Shown here piece after piece: positions 26,694 through 37,036 of a stretch of 49,074 nt of DNA. Below the pieces are notes generated by a model. The model worked only from the letters and a program-made list of their open reading frames with translations. It was not told where the DNA came from and did not search any database. Made by a program: the position numbers and the translations under genes. Location of the stretch: contig WFNP01000018.1 of assembly GCA_015488535.1 (NCBI GenBank), positions 1 through 49,074 of the forward strand, in the 5' to 3' direction. The stretch's first letter is position 1; every line of letters begins with the position of its first letter. This stretch comes from Nitratifractor sp. Its GTDB lineage: Bacteria > Campylobacterota > Campylobacteria > Campylobacterales > Sulfurovaceae.

Positions 26694-28073
26694 TTATCTT
26701 CTCTTTTTCCTCTTACTACTTTTATTGCGTTTTTGCTCTCTCTCATAATCACTTATCATATCTTCCAACTCATCTTCATTATAACCAATTGTAGATGATG
26801 AGCCTATCTTCTCCCGTTTGATGATATATGAGAGTGCCTTTTTTATAAATTCACCCTGCTCCATATCTGACATCTCTGAGAGTATGGTATCTATATCAGA
26901 ATCTATCTCAGTCTCTTTTATTTTTTCAGCTACTATTTTAAGCTCGTTTTTATCATATGATCCTTCTATATCTATAGTGGAGAGTTGCATATTGGCACCT
27001 ACTTCTTTGCGTATTCTCTGAAGCTCTCTAAACTCTTCTGTAGATACCAGAGTGATAGCAATTCCACTCTTTCCGGCTCTTCCTGTCCTGCCTATCCTGT
27101 GTACATAGCTTTGAGGATCAAACGGTATGTGATAATTGAATACATGAGTTACATTTTTGATATCCAATCCTCTTGCAGCTACATCCGTAGCTATCAAAAC
27201 TCTTGTCTCTCCTCTTCTGTATGATTTGACTATCGCATCTCTGTCTATCTGCTCAATATCACCGTGCAATCCTGCCACAGGGTATCCCAGTGCATTCAGA
27301 TACTCCGTAAGTCTGTCCACCTCTCTTTTCATCCTACAAAATATAAGTGCTTTGTCAAAATCTTCTCTCTCAAGAAGTCTGACTATGGCATCATCTCTTT
27401 GACTCTCATCTATCACATAATATAGCTGTTCTATATCTACATTTTTCGTAGTATCATCGCCTACTACCGATACAAATTCCGGATTATAAAGCAGTGTATC
27501 GGCAAGCTCTTTGATAGGTTCAGGCATTGTAGCTGAAAACAGCAAAGTCTGTCTGTTTTGAGGGATATAGTCAAAAATCTCTCTCACATCATCCAAAAAT
27601 CCCATATCCAGCATCTCATCAGCTTCATCAAGCACTACAACTTCAGGATTAAATACATCTATCTTGCCCTTTTGATACAAATCTTTCAATCTGCCCGGAG
27701 TAGCTACCACTATCTGCACACCTTTGTGTATCAAAGCGATCTGTCTGCCATATCCTACTCCACCATAAACTGCCAGCGTCCTGATACCGGCAAATCTGCC
27801 AAGATGATACAATTCATCGCTCACTTGTGTAGCCAACTCTCTAGTTGGAGTGATTATCAATGCTCTTTCTATCTCACCTTTTGCTATCCTGTCAATAATC
27901 GGCAATCCAAATGCAGCGGTCTTACCTGTGCCTGTATGTGCCTGAGCTACCAAATCATCTCCACGCAAGATAATAGGAATAGCCTCTTTTTGTATAGGAC
28001 TTGGCTCTTTAAATCCTGCTATACGAATACCTTTTTCCAAATCATTATGGAAATCAAAATCTTTAAATGTCAT
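26694..28073 (-). CDS. DEAD-box ATP-dependent RNA helicase
   Basis: The 459-residue protein has the complete DEAD-box set: Q motif (FKEPSPIQ at about 21-28), motif I AHTGTGKT (45-52), PTREL, motif II DEAD (149-152), SAT (180-182), and the C-terminal helicase motifs ending in HRIGRTGRAGK. The tail is basic (KRNKSSKRKKRR) and lacks the DbpA-type RNA-binding domain of DeaD. It likely remodels structured RNA during ribosome assembly or mRNA decay. It resembles RhlE/CsdA-like enzymes of Campylobacterota, but the exact orthology is open. It precedes the oadB relic and pckA on the same strand. Confidence 0.93.
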   Translation of the reverse strand: MTFKDFDFHNDLEKGIRIAGFKEPSPIQKEAIPIILRGDDLVAQAHTGTGKTAAFGLPIIDRIAKGEIERALIITPTRELATQVSDELYHLGRFAGIRTLAVYGGVGYGRQIALIHKGVQIVVATPGRLKDLYQKGKIDVFNPEVVVLDEADEMLDMGFLDDVREIFDYIPQNRQTLLFSATMPEPIKELADTLLYNPEFVSVVGDDTTKNVDIEQLYYVIDESQRDDAIVRLLEREDFDKALIFCRMKREVDRLTEYLNALGYPVAGLHGDIEQIDRDAIVKSYRRGETRVLIATDVAARGLDIKNVTHVFNYHIPFDPQSYVHRIGRTGRAGKSGIAITLVSTEEFRELQRIRKEVGANMQLSTIDIEGSYDKNELKIVAEKIKETEIDSDIDTILSEMSDMEQGEFIKKALSYIIKREKIGSSSTIGYNEDELEDMISDYEREQKRNKSSKRKKRR

Positions 28074-28169
28074 AAATACCCTTTAACTATATTAACCCAA
28101 AATATACAATTTGGATCATACAAATATCCCTCAGGAGATATGTATCATTCAAATTGAAAAGGGTAGATA

Positions 28170-29591
28170 CTAAAGTGTATCTACCGGTATCAACAACTTG
28201 GGATGTCCGTCATTTCTTAATATATGGTCATCTACTTTGGTGGAAAATCTTGATAAAAAGTTACCTTTTTTCATATTTCGTTTCATAGGGGCTATTTGTA
28301 ATACTTTTGTCATCTCAGATATTGCTCTTACAGGATTTGTGACTTTTTTGTCTATATCTATATGATATTGAAATATATGAGAGAGTGTTTCATAATGCTC
28401 TACTATTCTGTCACTCTCAGCAAATGAAGCCTCAGGGTCATATATACACAGGCACAGCTTCAATTTTAATGTTTCTGATACATAAAAACTGAATGAAGAT
28501 ATAGCTTCCATATCCTGCTCATTTGTGACTAAAATCACACTTTTTTCTATATTTTGGATACTCTCATCTCCAAAAACATACAGCAATTTATTATTATCAT
28601 AAATACTGAACAAAATATCATCATTTATACTATCCATAGAGGCAAATACCAATCCTATATCTTTATCTCTCATCACCTCTTCCATGATACTTACATTAAA
28701 TTCATTCTCATTGTAAAGTATCATAATATCTACATTATCACTATCAAACTTCCTCAAAAGATTTATCTTGTCAAAATCACCAGGATTGTAAACTCTGACA
28801 TATAGTTTTCTATTTTCCAGTTTGTCACATAAATATTTAGCCTCATTGATATACTCAATCATCCTCTCAGAATCTATATCCATATCTATATACAGAAGCA
28901 AATTTTTTCCAAACGGTTCTGGGAAAAGCCCCTCTCTGTCATGTATTCTTCTAAAAATATTACTCAAGACCTGAGGTTTACCTACCATCAAGAGTGTATC
29001 TTGAGGACGAATCATAGTCGCATTTGTAGGCAGTATCAGTTTGTTGTTTCTGTAAATAGCTGCTATTTTCCATTTGACCTGATTTATAGAGCCTACATGA
29101 CGGTATGAAAATGCACTCCCAAACGGCACTAATACCTCCATCACTTCACCTTCGCCGAGTCCTATACTCTGTGCCACTACAGGCACCCCCGGCAGATAGT
29201 TATACAGTCTGTTGGAGAGTATCTCATTACTGTCTATTATATGTGTAGAGTTCTGCTCTAATTTTGAGAATCCATTCCACAAATCCAATATTACAACATA
29301 GAGTTTTTCATCTATTCTTCTGACATTTTTTAAAGCCTCTCCGGTATCTTCAAGAGTATTTAAGAGTATAAAAACCATACTGATATCATAGGAGCGGAAA
29401 ACTCGTCTTACTTTACTGTAACTTGTAGGGTCTGCCTGTATAAAATCCATAGATACCTGTAGTTTTTTGGGAAGCTGTATTTCAGATACGCTCATTACAA
29501 TATAGTGATGATCTCCCACTCTTTTTTGATTTAATCTGTCTATAAAACTGTCAGATATTTTACCTTCAGCAAATATCAATATATTTTTCAA
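28170..29591 (-). CDS. COG3400-type protein with TrkA_C domain
   Basis: The 473-residue soluble protein begins with a Rossmann-like region (ILIFAEGKISDSFIDRL ... FIQADPTSYSKVRRVFRSYDISMVFILL), degenerate compared with TrkA-N. A clear RCK_C/TrkA_C domain follows at about 150-210 (VMEVLVPFGSAFSYRHVGSINQVKWKIAAIYRNNKLILPTNATMIRPQDTLLMVG). The second half has no recognised domain. The architecture corresponds to COG3400 proteins of Campylobacterota. A regulatory link to ion transport is inferred from the TrkA_C domain; no partner transporter is adjacent. It lies 96 bases upstream of the helicase gene on the same strand and diverges from tgt. Confidence 0.75.
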   Translation of the reverse strand: MKNILIFAEGKISDSFIDRLNQKRVGDHHYIVMSVSEIQLPKKLQVSMDFIQADPTSYSKVRRVFRSYDISMVFILLNTLEDTGEALKNVRRIDEKLYVVILDLWNGFSKLEQNSTHIIDSNEILSNRLYNYLPGVPVVAQSIGLGEGEVMEVLVPFGSAFSYRHVGSINQVKWKIAAIYRNNKLILPTNATMIRPQDTLLMVGKPQVLSNIFRRIHDREGLFPEPFGKNLLLYIDMDIDSERMIEYINEAKYLCDKLENRKLYVRVYNPGDFDKINLLRKFDSDNVDIMILYNENEFNVSIMEEVMRDKDIGLVFASMDSINDDILFSIYDNNKLLYVFGDESIQNIEKSVILVTNEQDMEAISSFSFYVSETLKLKLCLCIYDPEASFAESDRIVEHYETLSHIFQYHIDIDKKVTNPVRAISEMTKVLQIAPMKRNMKKGNFLSRFSTKVDDHILRNDGHPKLLIPVDTL

Positions 29592-29674
29592 TAACTAATC
29601 CTCTCAGCTTAACAAACTCCGTTTCTGTATATTTTGATAAAATCACATCTAACGAAATCAAGATACTTCCCTGA

Positions 29675-31154
<1,480 letters not shown>

Positions 31155-31186
31155 GACAAATTTTATCTAAGTATGCAAGGAGTCAC

Positions 31187-31618
31187 ATGAACAGATTTAA
31201 AGAGTATCCAACAAGCCTGAAACGCTCGGCAATGAGCCTGATAATGCTCTCTCCCATGATAGTGGCAATTATAGCTCTGGTAGGTTTGACAAGAGCATTT
31301 ATGACAAAAGAGTTTATCACATCTGTATTTGGTCATGGTGCCATAGCCGATACATTGATAGGGACAGTTACAGGTATGATAGCGGTAGGTCAAGCAATTG
31401 TCAGCTACATAATAGGCGGTGAGCTTCTGCAAGATGGTGTGAGCCTCTATGCCGTATCTGCATTTATTTTGGCATGGGTTAGTCTGGGAGTAGTCCAACT
31501 ACCTCTTGAAGCTGAAGTGCTTGGTGTCAGGTTTACAATCTTGAGAAATATATTTGCTTTTGTATTTACTATTATTGTAGCTGTTTTGACAGTCCTCAGT
31601 GTAAAGGCTATATCATGA
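31187..31618 (+). CDS. Permease, N-terminal half (DUF318/PF03773 family)
   Basis: The 143-residue membrane protein has about four helices and corresponds to one half of a PF03773-type permease (predicted permease/ArsP group), with GHGAIADTLIGTVTGMIAVGQAIVSYIIGGELLQDGVSLYAVSAFILAWVSLGVVQLPLEAEVLG as the conserved core. Full-length family members are about 300-340 residues. Here the gene ends and the second half starts in an overlapping frame (ATGA at 31615-31618). The two products probably form one transporter; arsenicals or metals are substrates in some relatives, but the substrate here is unknown. AAGGAG precedes the ATG. Confidence 0.78.
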   Translation: MNRFKEYPTSLKRSAMSLIMLSPMIVAIIALVGLTRAFMTKEFITSVFGHGAIADTLIGTVTGMIAVGQAIVSYIIGGELLQDGVSLYAVSAFILAWVSLGVVQLPLEAEVLGVRFTILRNIFAFVFTIIVAVLTVLSVKAIS

Positions 31619-32142
31619 GTAAAAAGAGTGAAAACAAAATGAAATTCAAATTCAGAGGTTTGAAATTTTTGGGGGTGGTAGCAGTCATTTATACTATTGT
31701 GGGTATCTTCTCTACTGACAAACTGATAAAATCTCTCTCATTTACAGCTGATGCACTGGAAGAAGTGATACCTATTTTGGCTGTCGTAGTATTTATCATG
31801 GCAGCAATCAATCTCTTTTTCAATCCCAAAGCTTTGGCAAAACATCTCGGAGAAGACGGTGGCACAAAAGGGTGGCTTTTGGCTTTGGGACTGGGAATAC
31901 TGAGCCACGGTCCGATGTATGCATGGTATCCGGTGCTTGAAGAGTTGAAAAAGCACGGACTCAGAGATGGTTATATAGCCGCATTTTTCTATACCAGAGC
32001 TATAAAGATACCCCTTCTTCCTATGATGATACACTATTTTGGATGGGCATTTACCATATTTTTGAGTCTCTATATCATACCAGCAGCCTGGATACAGGGG
32101 TGGCTGATAGAAAAGATTGAGAAATTTGCTCCAAAGAGATGA
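31615..32142 (+). CDS. Permease, C-terminal half (DUF318/PF03773 family)
   Basis: The 175-residue membrane protein supplies the other half of the PF03773-type permease. After a basic N-terminus it has about five helices, with the core motif GLGILSHGPMYAWYPVLEELKKHGLRDGYIAAFFYTRAIKIPLLPMMIHYFGW. Its start overlaps the first half by 4 bases, so the two are translated together and in about equal amounts. Having its own N-terminal cytoplasmic tail (MSKKSENKMKFKFR) rather than an abrupt start argues that this is a stable two-subunit form and not a recent frameshift. It converges with the metallopeptidase gene, 5 bases apart, with no terminator visible. Confidence 0.78.
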   Translation: MSKKSENKMKFKFRGLKFLGVVAVIYTIVGIFSTDKLIKSLSFTADALEEVIPILAVVVFIMAAINLFFNPKALAKHLGEDGGTKGWLLALGLGILSHGPMYAWYPVLEELKKHGLRDGYIAAFFYTRAIKIPLLPMMIHYFGWAFTIFLSLYIIPAAWIQGWLIEKIEKFAPKR

Positions 32143-32147
32143 GAACT

Positions 32148-32849
32148 TCAAAAGAGCTTCTCATACTCCTTGATCTGTTTTTCTACCTCTTTGTATCGGG
32201 GCATATATTTGGCTACCAATGCCCAAAACTCGGCTGAGTGATTTTTGTGTCTAATATGTGCCAATTCGTGAATAATGACATACTCTATACAGGGAGTAGG
32301 AAGTTTCATCAGATGATAGTTGAGCGATATGCTGTTTTTGTATGAGCATGAACCCCATCTCTTTTTGGCTTTTCTGAAAGTAACCCTGCCTGGTATCAAA
32401 TCCATACGAGATGACCACTTATCCACAAGAGGCATAATTTTTTCGATTGCTTTTTCTTTGTAAAATTTATCTATCGCCTGATAGAGCATATCATCTGATA
32501 TCTCTTCGGGGCTTTTTATGACAAATTTTGCATAGCTGAATTTGACCTCTATATCCTCTCTGCTCTCTTCTTTTATCACTTTGGTATAGTAACTTTTACC
32601 CAGATAATATATCCTTGAGCCTGTCTCTATCTTGCTCTCTTTGGCTCTGTTTTTAAATGATTGAAGATGTTTGAGTATCCAAGCCGATTTTTTCAGCACA
32701 AGAGCTTCTATTTCACTCTCCCCTACTCTGCTGTTGGCTTTTACGATAACTCCCTTACTATCTACCTGTATATATGTATGCTTGAGTCTTGCTTTGCGCA
32801 CAATACTATACTCTATCGTCTGAGTGCCATAGTTGATACTCTTAGTCAT
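32148..32849 (-). CDS. YgjP-like metallopeptidase (DUF45/M48-type)
   Basis: The 233-residue protein has the zinc-peptidase motif HELAH at about 194-198 followed by HKNHSAEFWALV, and the preceding family signature KKRWGSCSYKNSISLNYHLMKLP. This is the YgjP/DUF45 family, soluble predicted metallopeptidases often encoded next to type I restriction-modification genes; the substrate is unknown. The ATG at 32849 overlaps the stop of an hsdR relic (32842) by 8 bases, the expected arrangement of a once-intact hsdR-ygjP pair. The gene itself appears intact. Confidence 0.85.
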   Translation of the reverse strand: MTKSINYGTQTIEYSIVRKARLKHTYIQVDSKGVIVKANSRVGESEIEALVLKKSAWILKHLQSFKNRAKESKIETGSRIYYLGKSYYTKVIKEESREDIEVKFSYAKFVIKSPEEISDDMLYQAIDKFYKEKAIEKIMPLVDKWSSRMDLIPGRVTFRKAKKRWGSCSYKNSISLNYHLMKLPTPCIEYVIIHELAHIRHKNHSAEFWALVAKYMPRYKEVEKQIKEYEKLF

Positions 32850-33002
32850 CAAACCCCTTTACGATATTTTGCACAATCTCTTTGGATACTGCTCTGTCTA
32901 TACCATACTTCGACAGAAGCGGTTTTATTATGTTTCGCATCTCTTTTTGCACAACATAGCTCATCTTGCCTTTGATATCGATATGCTCATAACCGAGCTT
33001 CT
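32842..33002 (-). pseudogene. Relic of a type I restriction enzyme R subunit 3' end (hsdR-like)
   Basis: On the minus strand this stretch reads KLGYEHIDIKGKMSYVV, then QKEMRNIIKPLLSKYGI and DRAVSKEIVQNIVKGFDD, then a stop. The MRxxIxxLLxKYGI pattern followed by an acidic helix matches the extreme C-terminus of HsdR-type subunits (DUF3387 region). An in-frame TAG lies immediately upstream and no further similarity is seen, so only about 50 codons survive. The stop overlaps the metallopeptidase start. The remaining 128 bases up to tRNA-Arg show no gene. Confidence 0.55.
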
Positions 33003-33130
33003 TCTATAGTAGTAACTTATTTGGTTAATCTGTTTACTTTTAGAAGTCTATATGCCTTTGAGTCTTTTGCAGTGATTATATCTAATAGATATTAGAATTT
33101 ATGTTTGAATATAGCATCATAAAGTATTGG

Positions 33131-33206
33131 TGGTATCCCCAAGAGGACTCGAACCTCTAGCTAGGCCTTAGGAGGGCCCTGCTTTATCCAGTTAAGCGAT
33201 GGGGAC
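33131..33206 (-). tRNA. tRNA-Arg (CCT)
   Basis: Read on the minus strand, the acceptor arm GTCCCCA pairs with TGGGGAT, with a G-T at the first pair. The anticodon stem-loop has loop CTCCTAA, giving anticodon CCT, and the T arm contains GGTTCGAGTCC. The 3' CCA is encoded (33133-33131). Length is 76 bases. It lies downstream of ccsBA; an hsdR relic lies beyond its 3' end, but no repeated tRNA 3' segment marking an integrated element is visible. Confidence 0.96.
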
Positions 33207-33259
33207 ATTAGAAGGAGTAGAATAATACACTCTAGTAAATTAAGTTTCACTTATATATA

Positions 33260-33357
33260 GAGCTGACGACACAGCTTCCTACATATCTCAAAATTTCACT
33301 TTTTATCTATATCTCAGCATATGCAACACCTCTGCTTCAGAGGATGAGGCTTTAGCC
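33260..33357. other. Cluster of small hairpins in the tRNA-Arg/ccsBA gap
   Basis: This gap (33207-33383) carries no gene but holds three compact inverted repeats: AGCTG/CAGCT at about 33261-33275, CCTCTG-CTT-CAGAGG at 33329-33343, and GGCT-TT-AGCC at 33348-33357. Subterminal hairpins of this kind occur at the ends of IS200/IS605 elements and their short non-autonomous derivatives, and the pair at 33329-33357 read on the minus strand resembles such a right end. It could equally be part of the ccsBA terminator. Confidence 0.3.
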
Positions 33358-33383
33358 ACACCCCCTACATATCATCAGAGAAA

Positions 33384-36300
33384 TTATCTAATCTTTCTGT
33401 TTCTATATGCCAATCCTATCAATACAAATACAGATATGATTGCCGGATATACCCATCCCGGAATCGGCACCGGATCACCTGCAGCGTATGAGTGCATACC
33501 GCTTAGATAATAATTGACTCCGAAATATGTCATTATTACTGAGCTGTATGCCAACACTGCTGCCACATTAAAGGCATATATACCTTTGAGCTTGGGAATA
33601 AATCTCATATGTACCACAGCAGCATATACTAGTATCGTTACTGCCGCCCAGGTCTCTTTGGGGTCCCATCCCCAGTATCTACCCCAGGACTCATTTGCCC
33701 ATACACCACCCAAGAAATTACCCACAGTCACCAGTGCCAAACCTATAAGCAGAGTCATCTCATTGATAAGTGTAAGCTCTTTGATAGCTCTGTCTATATT
33801 TGGATTGCCGTTTTTACCTCTGACGATAAAGAGTATCAATACAAACATACCCAGCAACGCACCCAACCCCAGGAAACCGTAACTAGCTGTTATGACTGCC
33901 ACATGTATCATCAGCCAGTATGATTTGAGTACCGGCACCAGATTTGTAATCTGAGGGTCAAGCCAGTTCAGGTGAGCCACAAAGAGGAATATTCCAGCCA
34001 GTATAGAAGTAGCTGCCAGTGTAATAGGTGAGCGTTTTGAAAATACAAATCCAGCCAACACAGTAGCCCATGAGATATATATTATAGATTCATAGGCGTT
34101 ACTCCACGGTGCATGGTCTGCTATATACCATCTGATAAGCAGTCCTACAGTCTGCAATACAAAAGCTACAGTCAATATAGCCAGTGAAATTCTGACAGGC
34201 CATTTCAGAGAAAAAGAGGGTTTTACAATATTGACAAATGACAATATCAGTAGTATCAACCCTACTAATATATATACAGGAACCAATCGGCTAAAGATAT
34301 TCAGCTTGTTATACTCTATCTCCATATTTATACGCTTTTGAGACGGAATTACATCAGAGCCGTAAAAGTATTGAAATTTTCTGATGATATCCAATGCTTT
34401 ATCAGCATCTTTCCAATCACCTGTCTTAACAGCTTTATCTACATTTCTGAAGTAGTTTGCCACAAGGTATCTGACCAACTGACCCTCTTTTGGTGAAAAG
34501 TTTTTGATAGCGTCAATCGGTGCATACCATCTGTGCATTTTGTCATTTGGTTTTGGGAAGATTTTCAAAAATGCCCCCTGAAATGTCATATATGCCACAT
34601 TCAATCTCTCATCAGCCTTGATCAAATCTTTGTCATACATATCTCTTTCAGCAGAGCGTTTTCTGTTTGCCTTTTGGACATCTTCAGCCAATATATATCT
34701 GCCTGTTTTTTTATCAAAGAAGTCATCATAAGATACATACTTTGTATCCTTTGGCAATCCCAGTTTTTTGGCAATAAGCGGATGTGAGATTTTTATCATT
34801 TTCATTTTTTGGAAGATATCAGGCTTGGTCAGCATCGCCAAAAGCACCTGATTGGCATCTAATCCCATTATAGAGCTTTTTCTGCTTATCTTTGAGAGTA
34901 TCTGATGAGCCAGAGTATCCATAGGCTCCATTCTGCCACTGCTGTTTTGCACAACCAGTCTGCCAAATCTGTCTGCATGCTCTTTGCTGTATGATTGTAG
35001 TATCTTTTTGTCACTTGCATTCAAATCAGAGCCTATCGTATATGCCTGTGCAGTCGAAGGATGTATGAAAAACAGAGCCAAAAGTGCCAACGCTACGGTA
35101 GTTTTGCCTTTTGCCTGAATTTTGTGTAGTTTTTTCTTGAGTGTCTGAAATCTGCCTTTTGGTGTCAAAAAGCTCCACAAAAAGCCCAATGCAAGCATAA
35201 AATACCCTATATATGTAATTAATGTGCCTGGGTCATGATTGACAGATAAAACAGAACCCTTTTCATCCATATCAAAAGATGACTGGAAGAAGCGGTAACC
35301 TCTGTAATCCAAAACATGGTTCATATAGATATGATACGGCATTGACACATTTTTCTCCTTGTCTATTACAGTCACATAGCTTGAGTATGAAGATGGACTC
35401 ATAGAACCGGGGTATCTCTCCAGTTCAAACCTGTCAAGCTTTATGGCAAATGGCAGTTTTATAACTCTTGCACCATAACTCAATCTCACTTTCAATCCTG
35501 AAAAATTGATATCTACAGGCTTCCCTACAATACCTTTTTTACCCTGTAGTTCAACAGTTTTACTATTCTTTGAGTCACTTACTTTTAGTATTACTATCTG
35601 TGGTTTTCCTCTGACAGGTTTTAAAGATTTGTTATCATATTCCAATTTCGCATTTTTATATAACTTTCTGAGTACAATGGAGTTTGGACCAAATCTGTAT
35701 AATCTTCTTTCGTGAAAACTGTTTAATCCGACAGGAACACTGCCTTGCTTTCTATCTGCCATATTCAGTGTCTGCATGGCAAATGGGGTATCTATTGTCA
35801 AATTGCCATCATTATCACTGATATATAGCACAGGTTTATCCGATTTTTTTATACCATCAAAAGACAATATAAAACTGCCAAAATCTTTTTGAGTGCCTTT
35901 TTTAAGATATACATCTTCTCCCATACCACCTGCGGCTACTTTCATAGAGAGTATATCATCACCGCCTTTTGGCACTGTAAGCACTCTCTTTTCGCCTGCA
36001 GGTATATATTTCAAGAGCTTGAGATTTATTTTTTTATCTCCAAGCCTAAAATCTCTATCTATATGATTTTTGCCCAATGAGCTTAAATAGACAGGCATAA
36101 AATATGAAACAGCTCTGTTTTTATCAGCCATATCTACCTCAAGAGTCATTACATCACTTACCATTGATGAACTTGTCTGTCCCTCTCTGATATGAAGTAT
36201 CCCTTCATATCCCACAAATCTGGTCAATATAGCACCTACAGCTATAAACAGAAATGCCATATGCAGTGTAAGCTGTCCCCATTTTTCTCTTTTATACATT

Positions 36301-36497
36301 TTAAATGCAATAATGTTATATGAGATAATTGCTACAAAATAGAATAACAACAACTCAAACCATTTGGCATTGTATATCAATGCTCTGGCAGTCTGTGTGC
36401 CATAATCGTTTTCAATAAATGTGGCTGTGCCTATAGAAACGGCAAAGACCAACATTACGATGACTGCCGCTTTCATCGAGAATAGTTTTTTGAACAT
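33384..36497 (-). CDS. ccsBA: Fused cytochrome c biogenesis protein CcsBA
   Basis: The 1037-residue protein fuses ResB/CcsB and CcsA, the System II machinery that exports haem and attaches it to c-type cytochromes. The N-terminal half has the ResB membrane helices (AAVIVMLVFAVSIGTATFIENDYGTQTARALIYNAKWFELLLFYF) and a large periplasmic domain to about residue 420. The C-terminal CcsA part holds the haem-handling WWD motif WANESWGRYWGWDPKETWAAV and flanking histidines (HMRF, HAPWSNAYESI). The fusion is typical of Campylobacterota, which use many cytochromes c in respiration. AAGGAG precedes the ATG. It appears monocistronic. Confidence 0.96.
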   Translation of the reverse strand: MFKKLFSMKAAVIVMLVFAVSIGTATFIENDYGTQTARALIYNAKWFELLLFYFVAIISYNIIAFKMYKREKWGQLTLHMAFLFIAVGAILTRFVGYEGILHIREGQTSSSMVSDVMTLEVDMADKNRAVSYFMPVYLSSLGKNHIDRDFRLGDKKINLKLLKYIPAGEKRVLTVPKGGDDILSMKVAAGGMGEDVYLKKGTQKDFGSFILSFDGIKKSDKPVLYISDNDGNLTIDTPFAMQTLNMADRKQGSVPVGLNSFHERRLYRFGPNSIVLRKLYKNAKLEYDNKSLKPVRGKPQIVILKVSDSKNSKTVELQGKKGIVGKPVDINFSGLKVRLSYGARVIKLPFAIKLDRFELERYPGSMSPSSYSSYVTVIDKEKNVSMPYHIYMNHVLDYRGYRFFQSSFDMDEKGSVLSVNHDPGTLITYIGYFMLALGFLWSFLTPKGRFQTLKKKLHKIQAKGKTTVALALLALFFIHPSTAQAYTIGSDLNASDKKILQSYSKEHADRFGRLVVQNSSGRMEPMDTLAHQILSKISRKSSIMGLDANQVLLAMLTKPDIFQKMKMIKISHPLIAKKLGLPKDTKYVSYDDFFDKKTGRYILAEDVQKANRKRSAERDMYDKDLIKADERLNVAYMTFQGAFLKIFPKPNDKMHRWYAPIDAIKNFSPKEGQLVRYLVANYFRNVDKAVKTGDWKDADKALDIIRKFQYFYGSDVIPSQKRINMEIEYNKLNIFSRLVPVYILVGLILLILSFVNIVKPSFSLKWPVRISLAILTVAFVLQTVGLLIRWYIADHAPWSNAYESIIYISWATVLAGFVFSKRSPITLAATSILAGIFLFVAHLNWLDPQITNLVPVLKSYWLMIHVAVITASYGFLGLGALLGMFVLILFIVRGKNGNPNIDRAIKELTLINEMTLLIGLALVTVGNFLGGVWANESWGRYWGWDPKETWAAVTILVYAAVVHMRFIPKLKGIYAFNVAAVLAYSSVIMTYFGVNYYLSGMHSYAAGDPVPIPGWVYPAIISVFVLIGLAYRNRKIR

Positions 36498-36621
36498 AGA
36501 ATTCTCCTTTTTAGTATTATGGAGATTGTATCGTTAATATTATTAGTAGGATATGAAGAGATTTTTTTTTGAGACTTGCTAAGTAGAAATTAAGTAATAT
36601 AGTAGTATATGCTGTTTTCAA

Positions 36622-36655
36622 TCAAAAATCATCAGGTAACTTAAAGTTACCTGAT
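36622..36655 (-). terminator. Rho-independent terminator of the phosphorelay operon
   Basis: ATCAGGTAACTT (36631-36642) and AAGTTACCTGAT (36644-36655) form a perfect 12-bp inverted repeat. On the minus strand it is followed by GATTTTTGATT, a usable T tract, 6 bases after the response regulator stop. Confidence 0.8.
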
Positions 36656-36661
36656 ACGAAT

Positions 36662-37036
36662 TTAAGCACCAGTCCAGCGTTTGATACGATCAATCAATTC
36701 ATCTTCATTAATCGGTTTGATTAAGAAATCCTCTGCACCCAAATCCAGGACTGTACTCTTTTGTGTATCATCAGTAGATAATACTATCACCGGAATATTT
36801 TTATTCTCCTCTTCTGAGCGAAATATTTTTAGAAATTCCCTTCCGTCTAAAACAGGCATCAAAATATCCAAGAGTATTATACTTATACCATCTGTTTTAC
36901 GAAGTATAGACAATGCTTCCGAGCCATTTTCAGCCTCTATTATATCTCCAAACATATCCGGATGTCTCTTCAGCATCGCCTGAATCAATTTTCTGTTTAT
37001 AAAATCATCATCTACTACAAGTACTTTTAAACTCAT
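36662..37036 (-). CDS. Single-domain response regulator (CheY-like)
   Basis: The 124-residue protein is a lone receiver domain: acidic pocket D9-D11, phosphoacceptor D57 in LLDILMPVLDG, the conserved Ser/Thr in IVLSTDD and the Lys in FLIKPINEDEL. It has no output domain, so it acts by protein contact or as a phosphate carrier. It is the last gene of the Hpt-hybrid kinase-regulator operon, overlapping the kinase by 4 bases and followed by a strong terminator. The most direct reading is that it is the final acceptor of phosphate from the Hpt protein encoded first in the operon. Confidence 0.92.
   Translation of the reverse strand: MSLKVLVVDDDFINRKLIQAMLKRHPDMFGDIIEAENGSEALSILRKTDGISIILLDILMPVLDGREFLKIFRSEEENKNIPVIVLSTDDTQKSTVLDLGAEDFLIKPINEDELIDRIKRWTGA

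Noticed and set aside
27558-28157. 199-residue plus-strand frame
   Set aside because: It lies opposite the DEAD-box helicase, whose motifs are all intact on the minus strand.
31163-31498. 111-residue minus-strand frame
   Set aside because: It is antisense to the split permease, whose membrane pattern, Shine-Dalgarno and coupling support the plus strand.
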